A DNA stretch of 64,000 nt, taken from positions 25,130-89,129 of the forward strand of contig JBKBRC010000006.1 in the NCBI GenBank assembly GCA_046292345.1. Direction: 5' to 3'. This DNA is from JBKBRC01 sp046292345. Its GTDB lineage: Bacteria; Bacteroidota; Rhodothermia; Rhodothermales; Rubricoccaceae. The position numbers and the translations under genes are program-made. The notes under the pieces are model-generated. The model had not been told where the DNA came from and ran no database searches. It saw only the letters and a list, made by a program, of their open reading frames with translations. Shown here one piece after another: positions 50,774 to 59,341 of the stretch (position 1 is its first letter; each line of letters opens with the position of its first letter).

Positions 50774-50839
50774 GCCCTTCCGCGGAGGCAGCCCTTCCGC
50801 GGAGGCAGCCCTTCCGCAGAAACGGCCCCGAGAGGCATC

Positions 50840-51502
50840 TCAGCGCTGGGAGACGCGCACGTCGTCCGGCAACTCGCCCGCGTCGTCGCCGCGCAGCGGC
50901 ACGCCGCGCCGCTCGAGGAGTTCGCCGCACCGCTCAATCGCGTCTACGAGCCCCTCGGCGAGGTGCCCTTTGCGGATGCGCTCACGCGCGCGCGCTACAA
51001 CGTCTACCCACTCCTCGGGCGCCACCCTCGCGTTGATGCCCGCGTCGCCGAAGACCTCGATGCGGTGCTCCTGGAGCGAGACGAACAGGAGGATGCCCGT
51101 GCGGTCGCGCGTGCTGAAGACTTCCTCCTCCACGAACGCCTGCATGGCGCGGCGGTGCACCTGCTCGGCAAGGTAGGCCTCGCCCAGAAGGGCCCGCTGC
51201 ACCGCCGGCACGTACGCGCCGACGAGCGCACCGAGCGTCCCGCCCAGCACGGCCGCGGCCGCTGTGGCCCAGTGCGTGTAGAGCCACGCGAGCCCCCAGC
51301 CCTGGTGCAACAGCGACCCACCCAGTACGAGGGCCATCGCAAGCAGCGCCCCCGCCGCGGCCGCGCGCCACACGGCCAGGTCGTAGCGGCCGCTGCGTAG
51401 CACCACAAGCGGCACGATTTCCCCTGCCGAGCGCCGCTCAGCCGCCGCGACGGCCTCGCGGATACGAGCGCGCTCGGCATCGGTGAACAGCGTCTCGGGC
51501 AT
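50840..51502 (-). CDS. TPM-domain membrane protein
   Basis: 220 residues from ATG 51502 (MPETLFTDAERARIREAVAAAERRSAGEIVPLVVLRSG), typical of TPM-domain (formerly DUF477) proteins that start IxxAVxxAExxTSGEI. Two hydrophobic segments follow (VWRAAAAGALLAMALVLGG; WATAAAAVLGGTLGALVGAY), then TGILLFVSLQEHRIEVFGDAGINARVAPEEWVDVV. Role unknown; plant TPM proteins act as thylakoid phosphatases or PSII repair factors, which does not transfer directly. A truncated duplicate of its 3' end lies left of the gap (50619-50673). Confidence 0.82.
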   Translation of the reverse strand: MPETLFTDAERARIREAVAAAERRSAGEIVPLVVLRSGRYDLAVWRAAAAGALLAMALVLGGSLLHQGWGLAWLYTHWATAAAAVLGGTLGALVGAYVPAVQRALLGEAYLAEQVHRRAMQAFVEEEVFSTRDRTGILLFVSLQEHRIEVFGDAGINARVAPEEWVDVVARARERIRKGHLAEGLVDAIERCGELLERRGVPLRGDDAGELPDDVRVSQR

Positions 51503-51548
51503 GGCGCAGTGAAGCAGGAACGACCGGAAGCTACACCGGACCATCCCC

Positions 51549-51590
51549 CGAACGGCTGCCCCGAACGGCTGCCCCGCCGAACGGCTGCCC
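51549..51590 (-). repeat. 13-bp array, 3 copies
   Basis: cgaacggctgccc three times (51549, 51562, 51578; a 3-bp insert between the last two), filling the interval between the zinc-ribbon/TPR gene and the TPM gene. Confidence 0.9.
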
Positions 51591-51600
51591 GCTGGAAGCG

Positions 51601-52674
51601 TTATCCGCCCTGTGCCTGCCGGGCAACGCGCATCTTCTCCGCGCGTACCAGCTCGAGGTTTTGCAGCGCCCGCTGGTGAACCGGGTCAGAGGGCGGCGTG
51701 AGCTCCACCACGCGGCGGAAGAGCTCCTCGGCGCCGTCGAGCCGCCCGATGGTTGCGCGCAGGTCTGCCATGACGAAGTTGGCGCCCACGTGGTCGGGGT
51801 TTTCCCCAAGCACACGCTGCAACTCCTCGACGGCGCGCATCGGGTTGGTGGGGTCACCGCCCATGCGGGCCGCCTCGGCCAGCGCCACGCGCGCGTCCGG
51901 GTTGGGCTCGAGCGCCAGGCTGCGCTCGAACGCCTCGAGCGCCCGGCGCGCCCACACCGGGCGGTCGGCCTCCTCGGGCGCGTCGAAGGCCGCCGTGAGG
52001 TAGATCCGCCCGGCCTCGAACAGCGCCACGGCCGAGCCCTCGGCCTCGAAGGCTTCTGCGCGCGCGCGGAGCGAGTCCGGCAGCGGCTGCGCGGGCACGG
52101 CCGGCGACACAGCCGGCGACGCAGCCGGCGCCCCCTCCGCGACCGGCCCCGCCGCGGCCCCGCTCGCGACGCGGTTGGCCGACCACGACGAGACGAAGAA
52201 CAGCAGCACGACTACAGTCAGCCCGGCCCCGATCAGCGCGAACGCGCGCCGCCCCACGTCCGAAGCCGGGCGCTCCCCGCCTGCAGCGGGCAGCCTGCGC
52301 GGCCGCGCAGGCGCCGGCCCGCCCGCGCGGCGCAGCTCGGACTGCGCCATCATCGGCAGCGCCGAGCCGCACTGGTTGCAGAAGCGTGCGGCGGGCGGGT
52401 TGGCATGGCCGCACGCGTCGCACACGCGGGGGGCGTAAGGGTCGGCCGGTGCGGGGGGCAGCGCCTCGGCGCTCTTGGCGCGCGCGGACTCGGCCGCGCT
52501 CAGCAGCGGCTCTGCCCGGGGAGCGTCTCCCCCGGAAGGCCCTCCCTCGAGGTCGGGGCGCGGTTCCAGTGACACCGAGGAGTCGGCCGACGCCGCAACG
52601 GGCGTGCCGCAGAGGTCGCAGCGTGTGGCGCCGGGCGGCAGCGCAGCACCACAGGAAGGGCAGGAGCGGGGCAC
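51601..52674 (-). CDS. Double zinc-ribbon, single-TM, TPR protein
   Basis: 357 residues. Two zinc ribbons: CPSCGAALPPGATRCDLCG at the N-terminus and CDACGHANPPAARFCNQCG near residue 84. A membrane helix follows (RRAFALIGAGLTVVVLLFFVSSW), then an Ala/Pro linker with three 12-bp in-frame repeats (AAxSPAV, DNA 52097-52130), and a TPR-type tail (RALEAFERSLALEPNPDARVALAEAARMGG, ENPDHVGANFVMADLRATIGRLDGAEELFRRVVEL). Probably cytoplasmic ribbons with an external TPR domain. It lies 5 bp from the HU gene, so they may be co-transcribed. Confidence 0.75.
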   Translation of the reverse strand: MPRSCPSCGAALPPGATRCDLCGTPVAASADSSVSLEPRPDLEGGPSGGDAPRAEPLLSAAESARAKSAEALPPAPADPYAPRVCDACGHANPPAARFCNQCGSALPMMAQSELRRAGGPAPARPRRLPAAGGERPASDVGRRAFALIGAGLTVVVLLFFVSSWSANRVASGAAAGPVAEGAPAASPAVSPAVPAQPLPDSLRARAEAFEAEGSAVALFEAGRIYLTAAFDAPEEADRPVWARRALEAFERSLALEPNPDARVALAEAARMGGDPTNPMRAVEELQRVLGENPDHVGANFVMADLRATIGRLDGAEELFRRVVELTPPSDPVHQRALQNLELVRAEKMRVARQAQGG

Positions 52675-52679
52675 GGGAG

Positions 52680-52967
52680 TCAGATCGGGTTAGCCTCGGC
52701 GACGACGCGGCGGAACTCGGCCGCCGGTTTGAAGACCGGCACCACGCGCGGCGGCACCGGCACCGGCTCGTCGGTAGTCGGATTGCGGGCGGTGCGCGCG
52801 GCCCGGGCCTGCGCGCGGAACGACCCGAAGCCGCGCAGCTCGACGCCGTCGCCCTCGGCCACGGCCGAGATCACGGTGCGCATGAAGCCGTCGACCACGG
52901 CCTCGGTCTCGAGCTTGGTCAGGCCTGTGGCAGCAGCAATCCGGTCAACGATCTGAGCCTTCGTCAC
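52680..52967 (-). CDS. HU/IHF family DNA-binding protein
   Basis: 95 residues from GTG 52967 (VTKAQIVDRIAAATGLTKLETEAVVDGFMRTV); the longer ATG reading to 53084 adds a non-conserved leader. The arm region ELRGFGSFRAQARAARTARNPTTDEPVPVPPRVVPVFKPAAEFR contains the GFGxF and the proline-tipped beta-arm (NPxTxxPxxVPxxxxxxFKP) of HU/IHF. It packages or bends DNA. Divergent from the glycogen synthase gene. Confidence 0.96.
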   Translation of the reverse strand: MTKAQIVDRIAAATGLTKLETEAVVDGFMRTVISAVAEGDGVELRGFGSFRAQARAARTARNPTTDEPVPVPPRVVPVFKPAAEFRRVVAEANPI

Positions 52968-53047
52968 GGGCGGGGAGCGGCGCCCGGGCGGGGCACCGCG
53001 GCAGGAGGTACGGCGGGCATGATACACGCGCGAGCAGCGAGCGGTGG

Positions 53048-53077
53048 TTGGCGCGCCAGGCGGATTCGCCGTATCTT
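53048..53077 (+). promoter_or_regulatory. Promoter of glgA
   Basis: TTGGCG (53048-53053), 18-nt spacer, TATCTT (53072-53077) followed by TTC. Predicted start near 53084, about 40 nt of leader. Confidence 0.65.
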
Positions 53078-53124
53078 TTCGCACAGGTCACCATGCGCTG
53101 ATAGCCCCGGTAGCCCCGGTTTCC

Positions 53125-53892
53125 ATGCGAGTTCTGTTCGTCGCCGGCGAAGTCGCCCCGTTCTCTGAAACCACCGACGCCGGGCGTCTGCTGCGCGTCC
53201 TTCCCGAGGCTCTCCAGGAAACCCGCGGCGTCGAGCCGCGCATCGTGATGCCGCGCTACGGCGTCGTCTCTGAGCGGCGCAACCGCCTCCACGAGGTGAT
53301 CCGCCTGTCGGGCTCCGAGATCCCCGTCGGCGACGATTCAGACACGCTGCGCGTCAAGGTGGCGTCCATCCCCGGCATTCGCTTGCAAGTCTACTTCATG
53401 GACTCCGCGAAGTACTTCAAGCGCAAGGGCCTGCACGGCCTCAAGAAGGAGGGCAGCGTGTTCGAGGACAACCCCGCGCGGGCGCTCTTCTTCGCGCGCG
53501 CCGCGCTCGAGACCGCGCGCAAGCTCGGCTGGAGCCCCGACGTCGTGCACGCCTCGGGCTGGATCGGGGCGTTCGTGCCGCACGTGCTGCGCGAGGCGGC
53601 CGACGAGGAACTCTTCGCAAGCGCGCGCACCGTCTACACCCCCGAGACGATTGACGGCTTCGAGCCCGTCCTCTCCGAGGCCGAGGCCGAGGCGCTCGGC
53701 CTGCCGGCCCACCTCGGCGGGCAGTCGCTGCGTGCCATCGGCCTCTCGACGGCCGACGCCGCCGCCTACACGCCCGGCGACGGCCCCCGCACGGGCGAAC
53801 CCGAAGGCCCCGTGCTCGACGAGAGCAACGCCGCCGACGCGGCCGCCGATCTCTACGCGGGCCTGACCCCGGCCGCCGACCTGGCGGCCTGA
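53125..53892 (+). CDS. Glycogen/starch synthase catalytic-domain protein (short, Bacteroidota type)
   Basis: 255 residues from ATG 53125 (MRVLFVAGEVAPFSETTDAGRLLRVLPEALQE). The N-terminal GT5 domain pattern is present: VAGEVAPFSETT, GVEPRIVMPRYGVV, LQVYFMDSAKYFKRKGL, EDNPARALFFARAALETARKLGWSPDVVHASGWIGAFVP. The usual KxGGL motif appears as ETTDAGRL and the C-terminal GT-B half is absent. Such half-length proteins are regularly annotated as glycogen synthase in Bacteroidota and precede a DUF4270 gene, as here; a complete catalytic cycle is uncertain. Confidence 0.85.
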   Translation: MRVLFVAGEVAPFSETTDAGRLLRVLPEALQETRGVEPRIVMPRYGVVSERRNRLHEVIRLSGSEIPVGDDSDTLRVKVASIPGIRLQVYFMDSAKYFKRKGLHGLKKEGSVFEDNPARALFFARAALETARKLGWSPDVVHASGWIGAFVPHVLREAADEELFASARTVYTPETIDGFEPVLSEAEAEALGLPAHLGGQSLRAIGLSTADAAAYTPGDGPRTGEPEGPVLDESNAADAAADLYAGLTPAADLAA

Positions 53893-53923
53893 TGCACCGG
53901 CCGCCCCCGACGGGCGCGCGGCC

Positions 53924-54023
53924 NNNNNNNNNNNNNNNNNNNNNNNNNNNNNNNNNNNNNNNNNNNNNNNNNNNNNNNNNNNNNNNNNNNNNNNNNNNNN
54001 NNNNNNNNNNNNNNNNNNNNNNN
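53924..54023. other. Assembly gap (100 N)
   Basis: 100 N between glgA and the DUF4270 gene. Unlike the first gap, the flanks share no obvious sequence, so real bases are missing. The 321-bp interval 53893-54213 shows no gene; atcctgcatctttgcac just after the gap resembles a Bacteroidota -7 promoter element. Confidence 0.97.
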
Positions 54024-54213
54024 ATCCTGCATCTTTGCACGATCCGCAGACGGAGCCTGTCGCCCCGGGGCTCCCTGGCGCGGTAAGCTCCGCCGCAACG
54101 ACGCCGCGCGCGGCAACTTCGCACTCCGAGCCGGACGCGAAACGCGGCGGCGCGCCGTTGAGCCCCCCGTACGCGCGCCGCGCGCCGTCTTTCACGAACC
54201 TGCCTGCTGCTCC

Positions 54214-55419
54214 GTGCCCTCTCCCGTTCTCCGCCCGCGCCTGGCCCTGTGGCTCGTCTCCTTCCTGGGCGCGCTGCTCGTCGGCCTGAGCGCCTGCCAG
54301 GACCCCTCCAACGTAGGCATCGGGCTGATCGACGACGAGCGCAGCAACCCTAACCTGCGCGTCGTCAACGCCGACTCGGTCTTCACGGTCTCGAGCACGC
54401 TCCGCACGGGTGGCTTCACGGCCGACGGCACGCCCGTGCAGACGCGTTTCCTCGCGGGCCGTGTCGTGGATCCCGTGCTCGGCAACGCACGCGCCACGGC
54501 CTACATCGATGTGCGCCTGCCACCGGGCACGCAGCGCATCCCGGAGGGCAGCCTGATCGAGTTCGCCGAGCTCTACCTCGTGCGCGACTACGTATACGGC
54601 GACACGCTCGCCACGACGCCGCTCGAGGTGCGCGAGGTCACGACGCAGTGGACGCCCGTCGGGCTGCCGGCCGACACGGTGCTCGCCACGGGTCCGCTCC
54701 TGGCCACGGCGCAGCTGCGCGCCCGCGGCGACACGACGCTCGTCATCCCTCTGCCCGATTCGTGGGTGGCCGAGCGCGACTCGGTCTTGCAGTCGCCCAA
54801 CGTCTCGTCGCTGTTCGAGGGCTTCGAGCTGCGCACGCCCGCCGGCGCGAGCGGCGCGGTGGTCGGATTCAACGCGCGCTCGAGCGCGCTCCGGCTGCGC
54901 GTCGTCGGTGACACGACCGTCTACAGCTACCCGCTCGCCGAGGTCTATACCGCGCTCAGCCGGGACGCGCCGGCGACACCCCCGCCGGGCGTCGTGCTCG
55001 TGCGGCAGGGAGCGCCCGAGGCACTCGGCTTTACGTTCGATCTGGAGCCGCTGCGGGGCATCCCTCTGGCCCGCGCCACGCTCCGGTTCTCGCTTGACCG
55101 CTCGGCCGTGCCCTCGGCGGGCTCGTTCGTCCGCCCCCTGGCCACCGAGGCGCTGCTCGTGGGCGTGCGCGAAGACGACTCCCGACTCACGCTGGGGCAG
55201 GTTACCATCCCCGCCAGCGGCGACGGCGCCACGCTGCCCTCGCTCCAGTTCACGACGACGCTTCAGGGGCAGCTGCTCGGCCAGGCCCCATTCAAACGCT
55301 ACGAGCTCTCGCTTCCGGCCTCGCCGTTATCACTGGACGTGCTCCCGGTCGTGCGCGCCGTGCGCCCGGACGCGGCCCCACCCCGCCTTGTCCTGACGGT
55401 CGTCGGGCAGCAAACCTGA
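54214..55419 (+). CDS. DUF4270 family lipoprotein
   Basis: 401 residues, GTG start 54214. Signal peptide with lipobox (VGLSACQDPSNVGIGLIDD), then PSNVGIG, QTRFLAGRVVDPVLGNARATAYIDVRLP, all typical of DUF4270: a beta-rich surface-exposed family with the 'GxxxDPxxGxxxAxxxxQ' segment. It is usually immediately downstream of glycogen synthase in Bacteroidota; the assembly gap lies between them. Function not established. Confidence 0.85.
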   Translation: MPSPVLRPRLALWLVSFLGALLVGLSACQDPSNVGIGLIDDERSNPNLRVVNADSVFTVSSTLRTGGFTADGTPVQTRFLAGRVVDPVLGNARATAYIDVRLPPGTQRIPEGSLIEFAELYLVRDYVYGDTLATTPLEVREVTTQWTPVGLPADTVLATGPLLATAQLRARGDTTLVIPLPDSWVAERDSVLQSPNVSSLFEGFELRTPAGASGAVVGFNARSSALRLRVVGDTTVYSYPLAEVYTALSRDAPATPPPGVVLVRQGAPEALGFTFDLEPLRGIPLARATLRFSLDRSAVPSAGSFVRPLATEALLVGVREDDSRLTLGQVTIPASGDGATLPSLQFTTTLQGQLLGQAPFKRYELSLPASPLSLDVLPVVRAVRPDAAPPRLVLTVVGQQT

Positions 55420-55470
55420 CCACCGGCACCGCCTCGCGCCGCCCCGTCTGCACCGCCCTTGCCTGAGCCC

Positions 55471-56775
55471 ATGCGTCGCCCTGCTCTTTTCCTGACCGCC
55501 GCGCTCGCTGCCGCGCTCGCCGCGCCCCTGGCCGGCGCGCAGACCCAGAGCGATTTCGGGTCCATCTACTCTCGCTTCGGCGTGGGCGAGCGCCTCGACT
55601 TCAGCACGTCGCAGGCGTCGATGCTGGGCCTCTCCGGCGCCGCGCTGCGCGCCGGGCTCTACAACGGGCTCGCCAACCCCGCCCTCGGCGCCGACCAGAC
55701 GCTGACCACGTTCTCGCTCGGCGCGAGCGTGCAGGGCCTTGAGGCCACCGATGCCGCCGACGGCCGCACGCGGGCTACGAGCGCCGAGTTAACCGGCCTC
55801 CAGTTCGGCGTGCCGCTCTACGCCGGGCGCGCCGGGGTCACGCTCTCCTACCGGCCCTACTCGCGCGTCAACTACCGCGCCGTCGAGACGGGCTCGTTCA
55901 TCTCCCCGGCCGACACGGCGGCGTTCCGCGCCAACTACGAGGGCGAGGGCGGGCTGCAGCGCGCCAGCCTCGGCCTCGGCGTCCGGCTCGGGCGCGCGGT
56001 ACAGCTCGGCGCCAGCGCCGACGCGCTCTTCGGGCGCGTAGAGTACGTGCAGCGCACCGAGTTCCCGGGCGCCACAGACCTGCTCGAGACGCGCACCACG
56101 ACGTCGACGCGCGTGGCCGGCTTCACGAGCACGCTCGGCGCGACCGTTTCAGCCGAGCGGCTGCTCGCCTCCGCCGACCAGTTCACGGCCGGCGCGTCGG
56201 TCACCTTGCCGGCGCGGCTGACCGGCGAGGCCGCGCGCACCATCGGCGGCGGGCTTGACCGCGACACGCTCTCGGTCACGCAGTCGGGCGCGCTTACGCT
56301 GCCGCTCATCGCGCAGGGCGGCCTCAGCTACCGCGCCAGCCCCCGGGTGCTCATCGCCGCAGACATGCTATTCGAGCCCTGGAGCGCGTTTCGAAGTGAC
56401 TTCCCGCTCGCGGGCGTCGACCCGGTCACCGGCGAGGCGGCTGCGCTCCGGGACCGCCTCCGCGCCGGCGCCGGCGCGGAGATCATCCCGGCCGGCGCGA
56501 CGCGCACCGGCAGCCTGCTGCGCGACACCGCCTACCGCTTCGGCGCCTACGCCGAGCAGGGCCTCTACGCCCCCGCCGATGCCCGCGTCACCACGCTCGC
56601 CCTCACGGGCGGCCTGTCCATCCCCACCCGCTTCACCGCGACCCGTTTCGACCTCGGTCTGGAGGTCGGAACACGCGGGTCGACGAGCGACGTTCTCGTT
56701 CGCGACGTATTCGTGAAGGGATCCGCCACGTTCAACTTCGGCGAGCGCTGGTTCATCCGCCGCCGCCTCGGCTGA
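55471..56775 (+). CDS. Outer-membrane beta-barrel protein
   Basis: 434 residues from ATG 55471 (MRRPALFLTAALAAALAAPLAGAQ, Sec signal). The mature part starts QSDFGSIYSRFGVGERLDFSTSQASMLGLSGAALRAGLYNGLANPA, an entry seen in OmpP1/FadL-like barrels of Bacteroidota, and continues as alternating beta strands, ending in GERWFIRRRLG. Follows the DUF4270 gene by 51 bp. Transport substrate unknown. Confidence 0.75.
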   Translation: MRRPALFLTAALAAALAAPLAGAQTQSDFGSIYSRFGVGERLDFSTSQASMLGLSGAALRAGLYNGLANPALGADQTLTTFSLGASVQGLEATDAADGRTRATSAELTGLQFGVPLYAGRAGVTLSYRPYSRVNYRAVETGSFISPADTAAFRANYEGEGGLQRASLGLGVRLGRAVQLGASADALFGRVEYVQRTEFPGATDLLETRTTTSTRVAGFTSTLGATVSAERLLASADQFTAGASVTLPARLTGEAARTIGGGLDRDTLSVTQSGALTLPLIAQGGLSYRASPRVLIAADMLFEPWSAFRSDFPLAGVDPVTGEAAALRDRLRAGAGAEIIPAGATRTGSLLRDTAYRFGAYAEQGLYAPADARVTTLALTGGLSIPTRFTATRFDLGLEVGTRGSTSDVLVRDVFVKGSATFNFGERWFIRRRLG

Positions 56776-56822
56776 CCTCCCGTCCGAACGCCTCGCACGC
56801 CGCTGCCCCATTCACACAGACC

Positions 56823-58247
56823 ATGCGTCCCCCCTTGTCTCGTTCCCCCCGCACAGCGCTGCTCGCCCGGTTCGCCTGGGCGCCGGCCCTTGCCCTCGTG
56901 CTCGCGGCCTGCGCCGCGCCGGAGTCCACCACCGTCACGCCCACGTCCATTGCGCCCTCGCCCGTCACGACGAGCGCCAACGGTATCTGCCCGGACGTGC
57001 CCTACTTCGTCTCGCCCGACAACCCGCGTCAGAACTTCAGCCTCGGCTCGGAGAACTTCCGCAACGAAGACTACTGCGGCGCCTATCCGTACCTGCGCTG
57101 GCTGACGCAGAACGCCCCGCTCTTCACGGGCACGACGCCGGATGACCGCAACTTCCTGCGCTTGGCAGAGGTCTACGAGCACTTCGCCGCGCAGAGCGAG
57201 GACCCGGCCGTGCGCCGCGCCTATCTCGACTCGGCGATGGCCACGCGGGACGCGGGCCTGGCTGCCATGCGGGCCGAAAACGTGCCTTACCAGACGTGGC
57301 AGCGCGACATCCTCCGGGGCCGCTTCTTCGACCTCTACGCAGACGTCTACGGCGACCGCAGCCGTGAGGTCTTCGACGCCTACGACAGCGCCTTCCGCGC
57401 CGCGCCGGACAGCCTCGACGACTTCTACCTCCGCTACCTCGTCGAGAACTCGGTCCTGCGCTACGAGGACCGCGACCAGCGCCGCCAGTACCTCGCCTCG
57501 ATCCAGCCGCGCCTGGGCAGCCAGGAGTACGCCGACTACGTGACGGCGCTCATCACGTCGCTCGAGCAGACCGAGACGTACGCCGGTGAAGACCAGGTCG
57601 CCGCGCTCATCGACCGCTACACCGCAGTTGGCGCGCGGGGCCTCTCCGACGACGAGGCGCGCCTGCTGCTCTCGTACGCCTACCAGCAGCCCGAGGTCGT
57701 GGATGAGCGCGGCGGCGACGCCGGCGCCATCGTAGATGCGCTCGTGCCCCGCTTCACGGCCACGACGACCGACCCGGCGATCCTCTTCGCGCTCTCGGAG
57801 CGCGCGCGCCGGCAGGGCAACGCGGCCGAGGCGGACAACTTCTTCAACCGTGCGATCCAGAACGCGAGTAACGCGCAGCGCGCGGACTTCTACTATGCCC
57901 GCGCAGCCCGTGCGAGCGGCTCGGCGGCCTACAACCTGGCCGGGCAGGCACTCCAGTACAACTCGGCGCACGGCCCGAGCCTCTACCTCCGCGCCTCCAT
58001 TGTGGGCCAGTCCATCCCGCGCGGCGGCTCGGTGCAGCAGCGCGCGGCCTATTGGTGCGTCGCCGACATGTTCCGTCGTGCCGCGGCCACGGGCGACCCG
58101 CGCATCCAGAGCGCGGCTAACCGCGCCGCGGCGCAGTACGCGGCGGCCGGCCCGAGCCGCGACCAGTACTTCTTCCTCGGCTGGCGCCCCGGGCAGACGA
58201 TCAGCACGAGCACGCCCTACGGCGGCTGCACGACGACCGTCCGCTAA
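56823..58247 (+). CDS. Helical-repeat (TPR-like) lipoprotein
   Basis: 474 residues (MRPPLSRSPRTALLARFAWAPALALVLAACAAPES, lipobox LAAC). The start of the mature part, ICPDVPYFVSPDNPRQNFSLGSENFRNEDYCGAYPYLRWL, contains two Cys that may pair, followed by helical repeats (RRAYLDSAMATRDAGLAAM, EADNFFNRAIQNASNAQRADFYYARA, YNLAGQALQYNSAHGPSLYLRASI). Resembles uncharacterised Bacteroidota TPR lipoproteins. Probably an outer-membrane accessory protein linked to the preceding barrel. Confidence 0.7.
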   Translation: MRPPLSRSPRTALLARFAWAPALALVLAACAAPESTTVTPTSIAPSPVTTSANGICPDVPYFVSPDNPRQNFSLGSENFRNEDYCGAYPYLRWLTQNAPLFTGTTPDDRNFLRLAEVYEHFAAQSEDPAVRRAYLDSAMATRDAGLAAMRAENVPYQTWQRDILRGRFFDLYADVYGDRSREVFDAYDSAFRAAPDSLDDFYLRYLVENSVLRYEDRDQRRQYLASIQPRLGSQEYADYVTALITSLEQTETYAGEDQVAALIDRYTAVGARGLSDDEARLLLSYAYQQPEVVDERGGDAGAIVDALVPRFTATTTDPAILFALSERARRQGNAAEADNFFNRAIQNASNAQRADFYYARAARASGSAAYNLAGQALQYNSAHGPSLYLRASIVGQSIPRGGSVQQRAAYWCVADMFRRAAATGDPRIQSAANRAAAQYAAAGPSRDQYFFLGWRPGQTISTSTPYGGCTTTVR

Positions 58248-58295
58248 CCTCGCTCCCTGCAGGAGGCAGGCCTCCAGAGCCTTTGGCAGAGCCTT

Positions 58296-58331
58296 CGGCG
58301 GCCACTCACCTCTCGGGGTGGGTGGCCGCCG
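58296..58331 (+). terminator. Hairpin after the repeat lipoprotein gene
   Basis: 10-bp stem cggcggccac (58296-58305) / gtggccgccg (58322-58331), with inner cacc/ggtg pairing. No T run follows, so termination is uncertain. Confidence 0.5.
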
Positions 58332-58485
58332 TGCGTTCGGGCCCAGGCGTAACCTTTCGCCGTTTCCGTGCGGAAGAAAACCCCTGCCTGCAGCGCTCGC
58401 TGCGCGCTTCCGGGCGCGTGCGCGCGCTCCGGCACTGGAGGAACAGCTCTTGCCAGCAGGCGCCCTTGCACCCGCTCGCGCCCGC

Positions 58486-58791
58486 ATGTCCTTCCCTGCT
58501 CCCTTCGCCCTGCCCGGCCTGCCGCCGGCACTGCGTGCGCTCGTAGACCGCCTCCAGGAGCGCCGTGCACGCACCACGGCCGACCGCTCGCTCGCCGAGC
58601 GACTCCGCAAGCACCTCCGCCGCGTCGACGCCTGCGCTGCGGCCGGCCTCAGCTTCTATGCGCACGACGGAACGGTGGCCGTCTACGGGCTATTCCCCTC
58701 GCTCGCGCTCCGCGAGCAGGTCCTCGCCGTCGTCGCGCAGCAGCCGGGCGTGCGCCGCATCGTGGACCATACGCGCCTACCTGAGACCTGA
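58486..58791 (+). CDS. Small BON-like domain protein
   Basis: 101 residues from ATG 58486 (MSFPAPFALPGLPPALRALVDRLQERR). AERLRKHLRRVDACAAAGLSFYAHDGTVAVYGLFPSLALREQVLAVVAQQPGVRRIVDHTRL has the BON layout (helix, strand 'GTVxLxGxVxSxxxRxxxxxxxxxxxGVxxVxxxL'). No signal peptide visible. BON domains bind phospholipid or other ligands. Its stop is repeated in frame by a 15-bp duplication (Leu-Pro-Glu-Thr-stop twice). Confidence 0.65.
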   Translation: MSFPAPFALPGLPPALRALVDRLQERRARTTADRSLAERLRKHLRRVDACAAAGLSFYAHDGTVAVYGLFPSLALREQVLAVVAQQPGVRRIVDHTRLPET

Positions 58792-58806
58792 CTACCCGAG
58801 ACCTGA
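58777..58806 (+). repeat. 15-bp duplication with two in-frame stop codons
   Basis: ctacctgagacctga and ctacccgagacctga: the BON-like gene reads LPET-stop-LPET-stop (TGA 58789-58791 and 58804-58806). Confidence 0.93.
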
Positions 58807-58816
58807 GCCGTCCCGT

Positions 58817-58861
58817 GCACGGGCGCTGCCGGCACGGGCGCTGCCGGCACGGGCGCTGCCA
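58817..58861 (+). repeat. 15-bp array, 3 copies
   Basis: Unit gcacgggcgctgccg, three near-perfect copies, between the BON-like and DoxX genes. An imperfect 20-bp repeat that includes the DoxX stop (58871-58908) follows. Confidence 0.92.
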
Positions 58862-58889
58862 GCGACGCATCACGCGAGCCGGCGATGCG

Positions 58890-59321
58890 TCACATGAGCC
58901 GGCGGCGCAGCGCCGCGTCGACGCTGTAGCGTCCGGCGCCGGTGAGGGCGAGCACCACCATCACGGCGAGGTAGAGCAGGGCCAGCTCGCGCTCTGCGAA
59001 CGCATCGCCGGCATGCCGGACGAACGCGGCAACGGCCATCGTGATGCTGGCGAACGCCGCCGCCGGGCGCGTGAGCAGTCCTACGGCCAGCAGCAGGCCG
59101 CCCACGAACTCGGCCAGGCCGGCCGCCCAGGCGAACAGCACCGGCAGCGGAAAGCCCATCTCGGCCGTCACCCCGACGAACCGCTCCGACGGGGGCACCT
59201 TTCCGATGCCATGCGCGAGCGCGAGCGCGAGCCCGAACGTGACCCGGAGCAGGAGCAGTGCGGCGTCGGTGAGCGTGCTGCTAGCGGAGGTGCCCAGGAG
59301 AAAGTTTCGGAGCGCAGGCAT
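58890..59321 (-). CDS. DoxX family membrane protein
   Basis: 143 residues from ATG 59321 (MPALRNFLLGTSASS). Four membrane helices; ALLLLRVTFGLALALAHGIGKVP, FVGVTAEMGFPLPVLFAWAAGLAEFVGGLLLAVGLLTRPAAAFASITMAVAAFV and ALLYLAVMVVLALTGAGRYSVDAAL match DoxX (LxRxxxGxxxxxxGxxK and GAGxxSxDxxL). Possibly quinone- or redox-linked; function not fixed. It lies 20 bp downstream of the GNAT gene. Confidence 0.9.
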   Translation of the reverse strand: MPALRNFLLGTSASSTLTDAALLLLRVTFGLALALAHGIGKVPPSERFVGVTAEMGFPLPVLFAWAAGLAEFVGGLLLAVGLLTRPAAAFASITMAVAAFVRHAGDAFAERELALLYLAVMVVLALTGAGRYSVDAALRRRLM

Positions 59322-59341
59322 GAGGAAGGGCGGTGAGAGCC

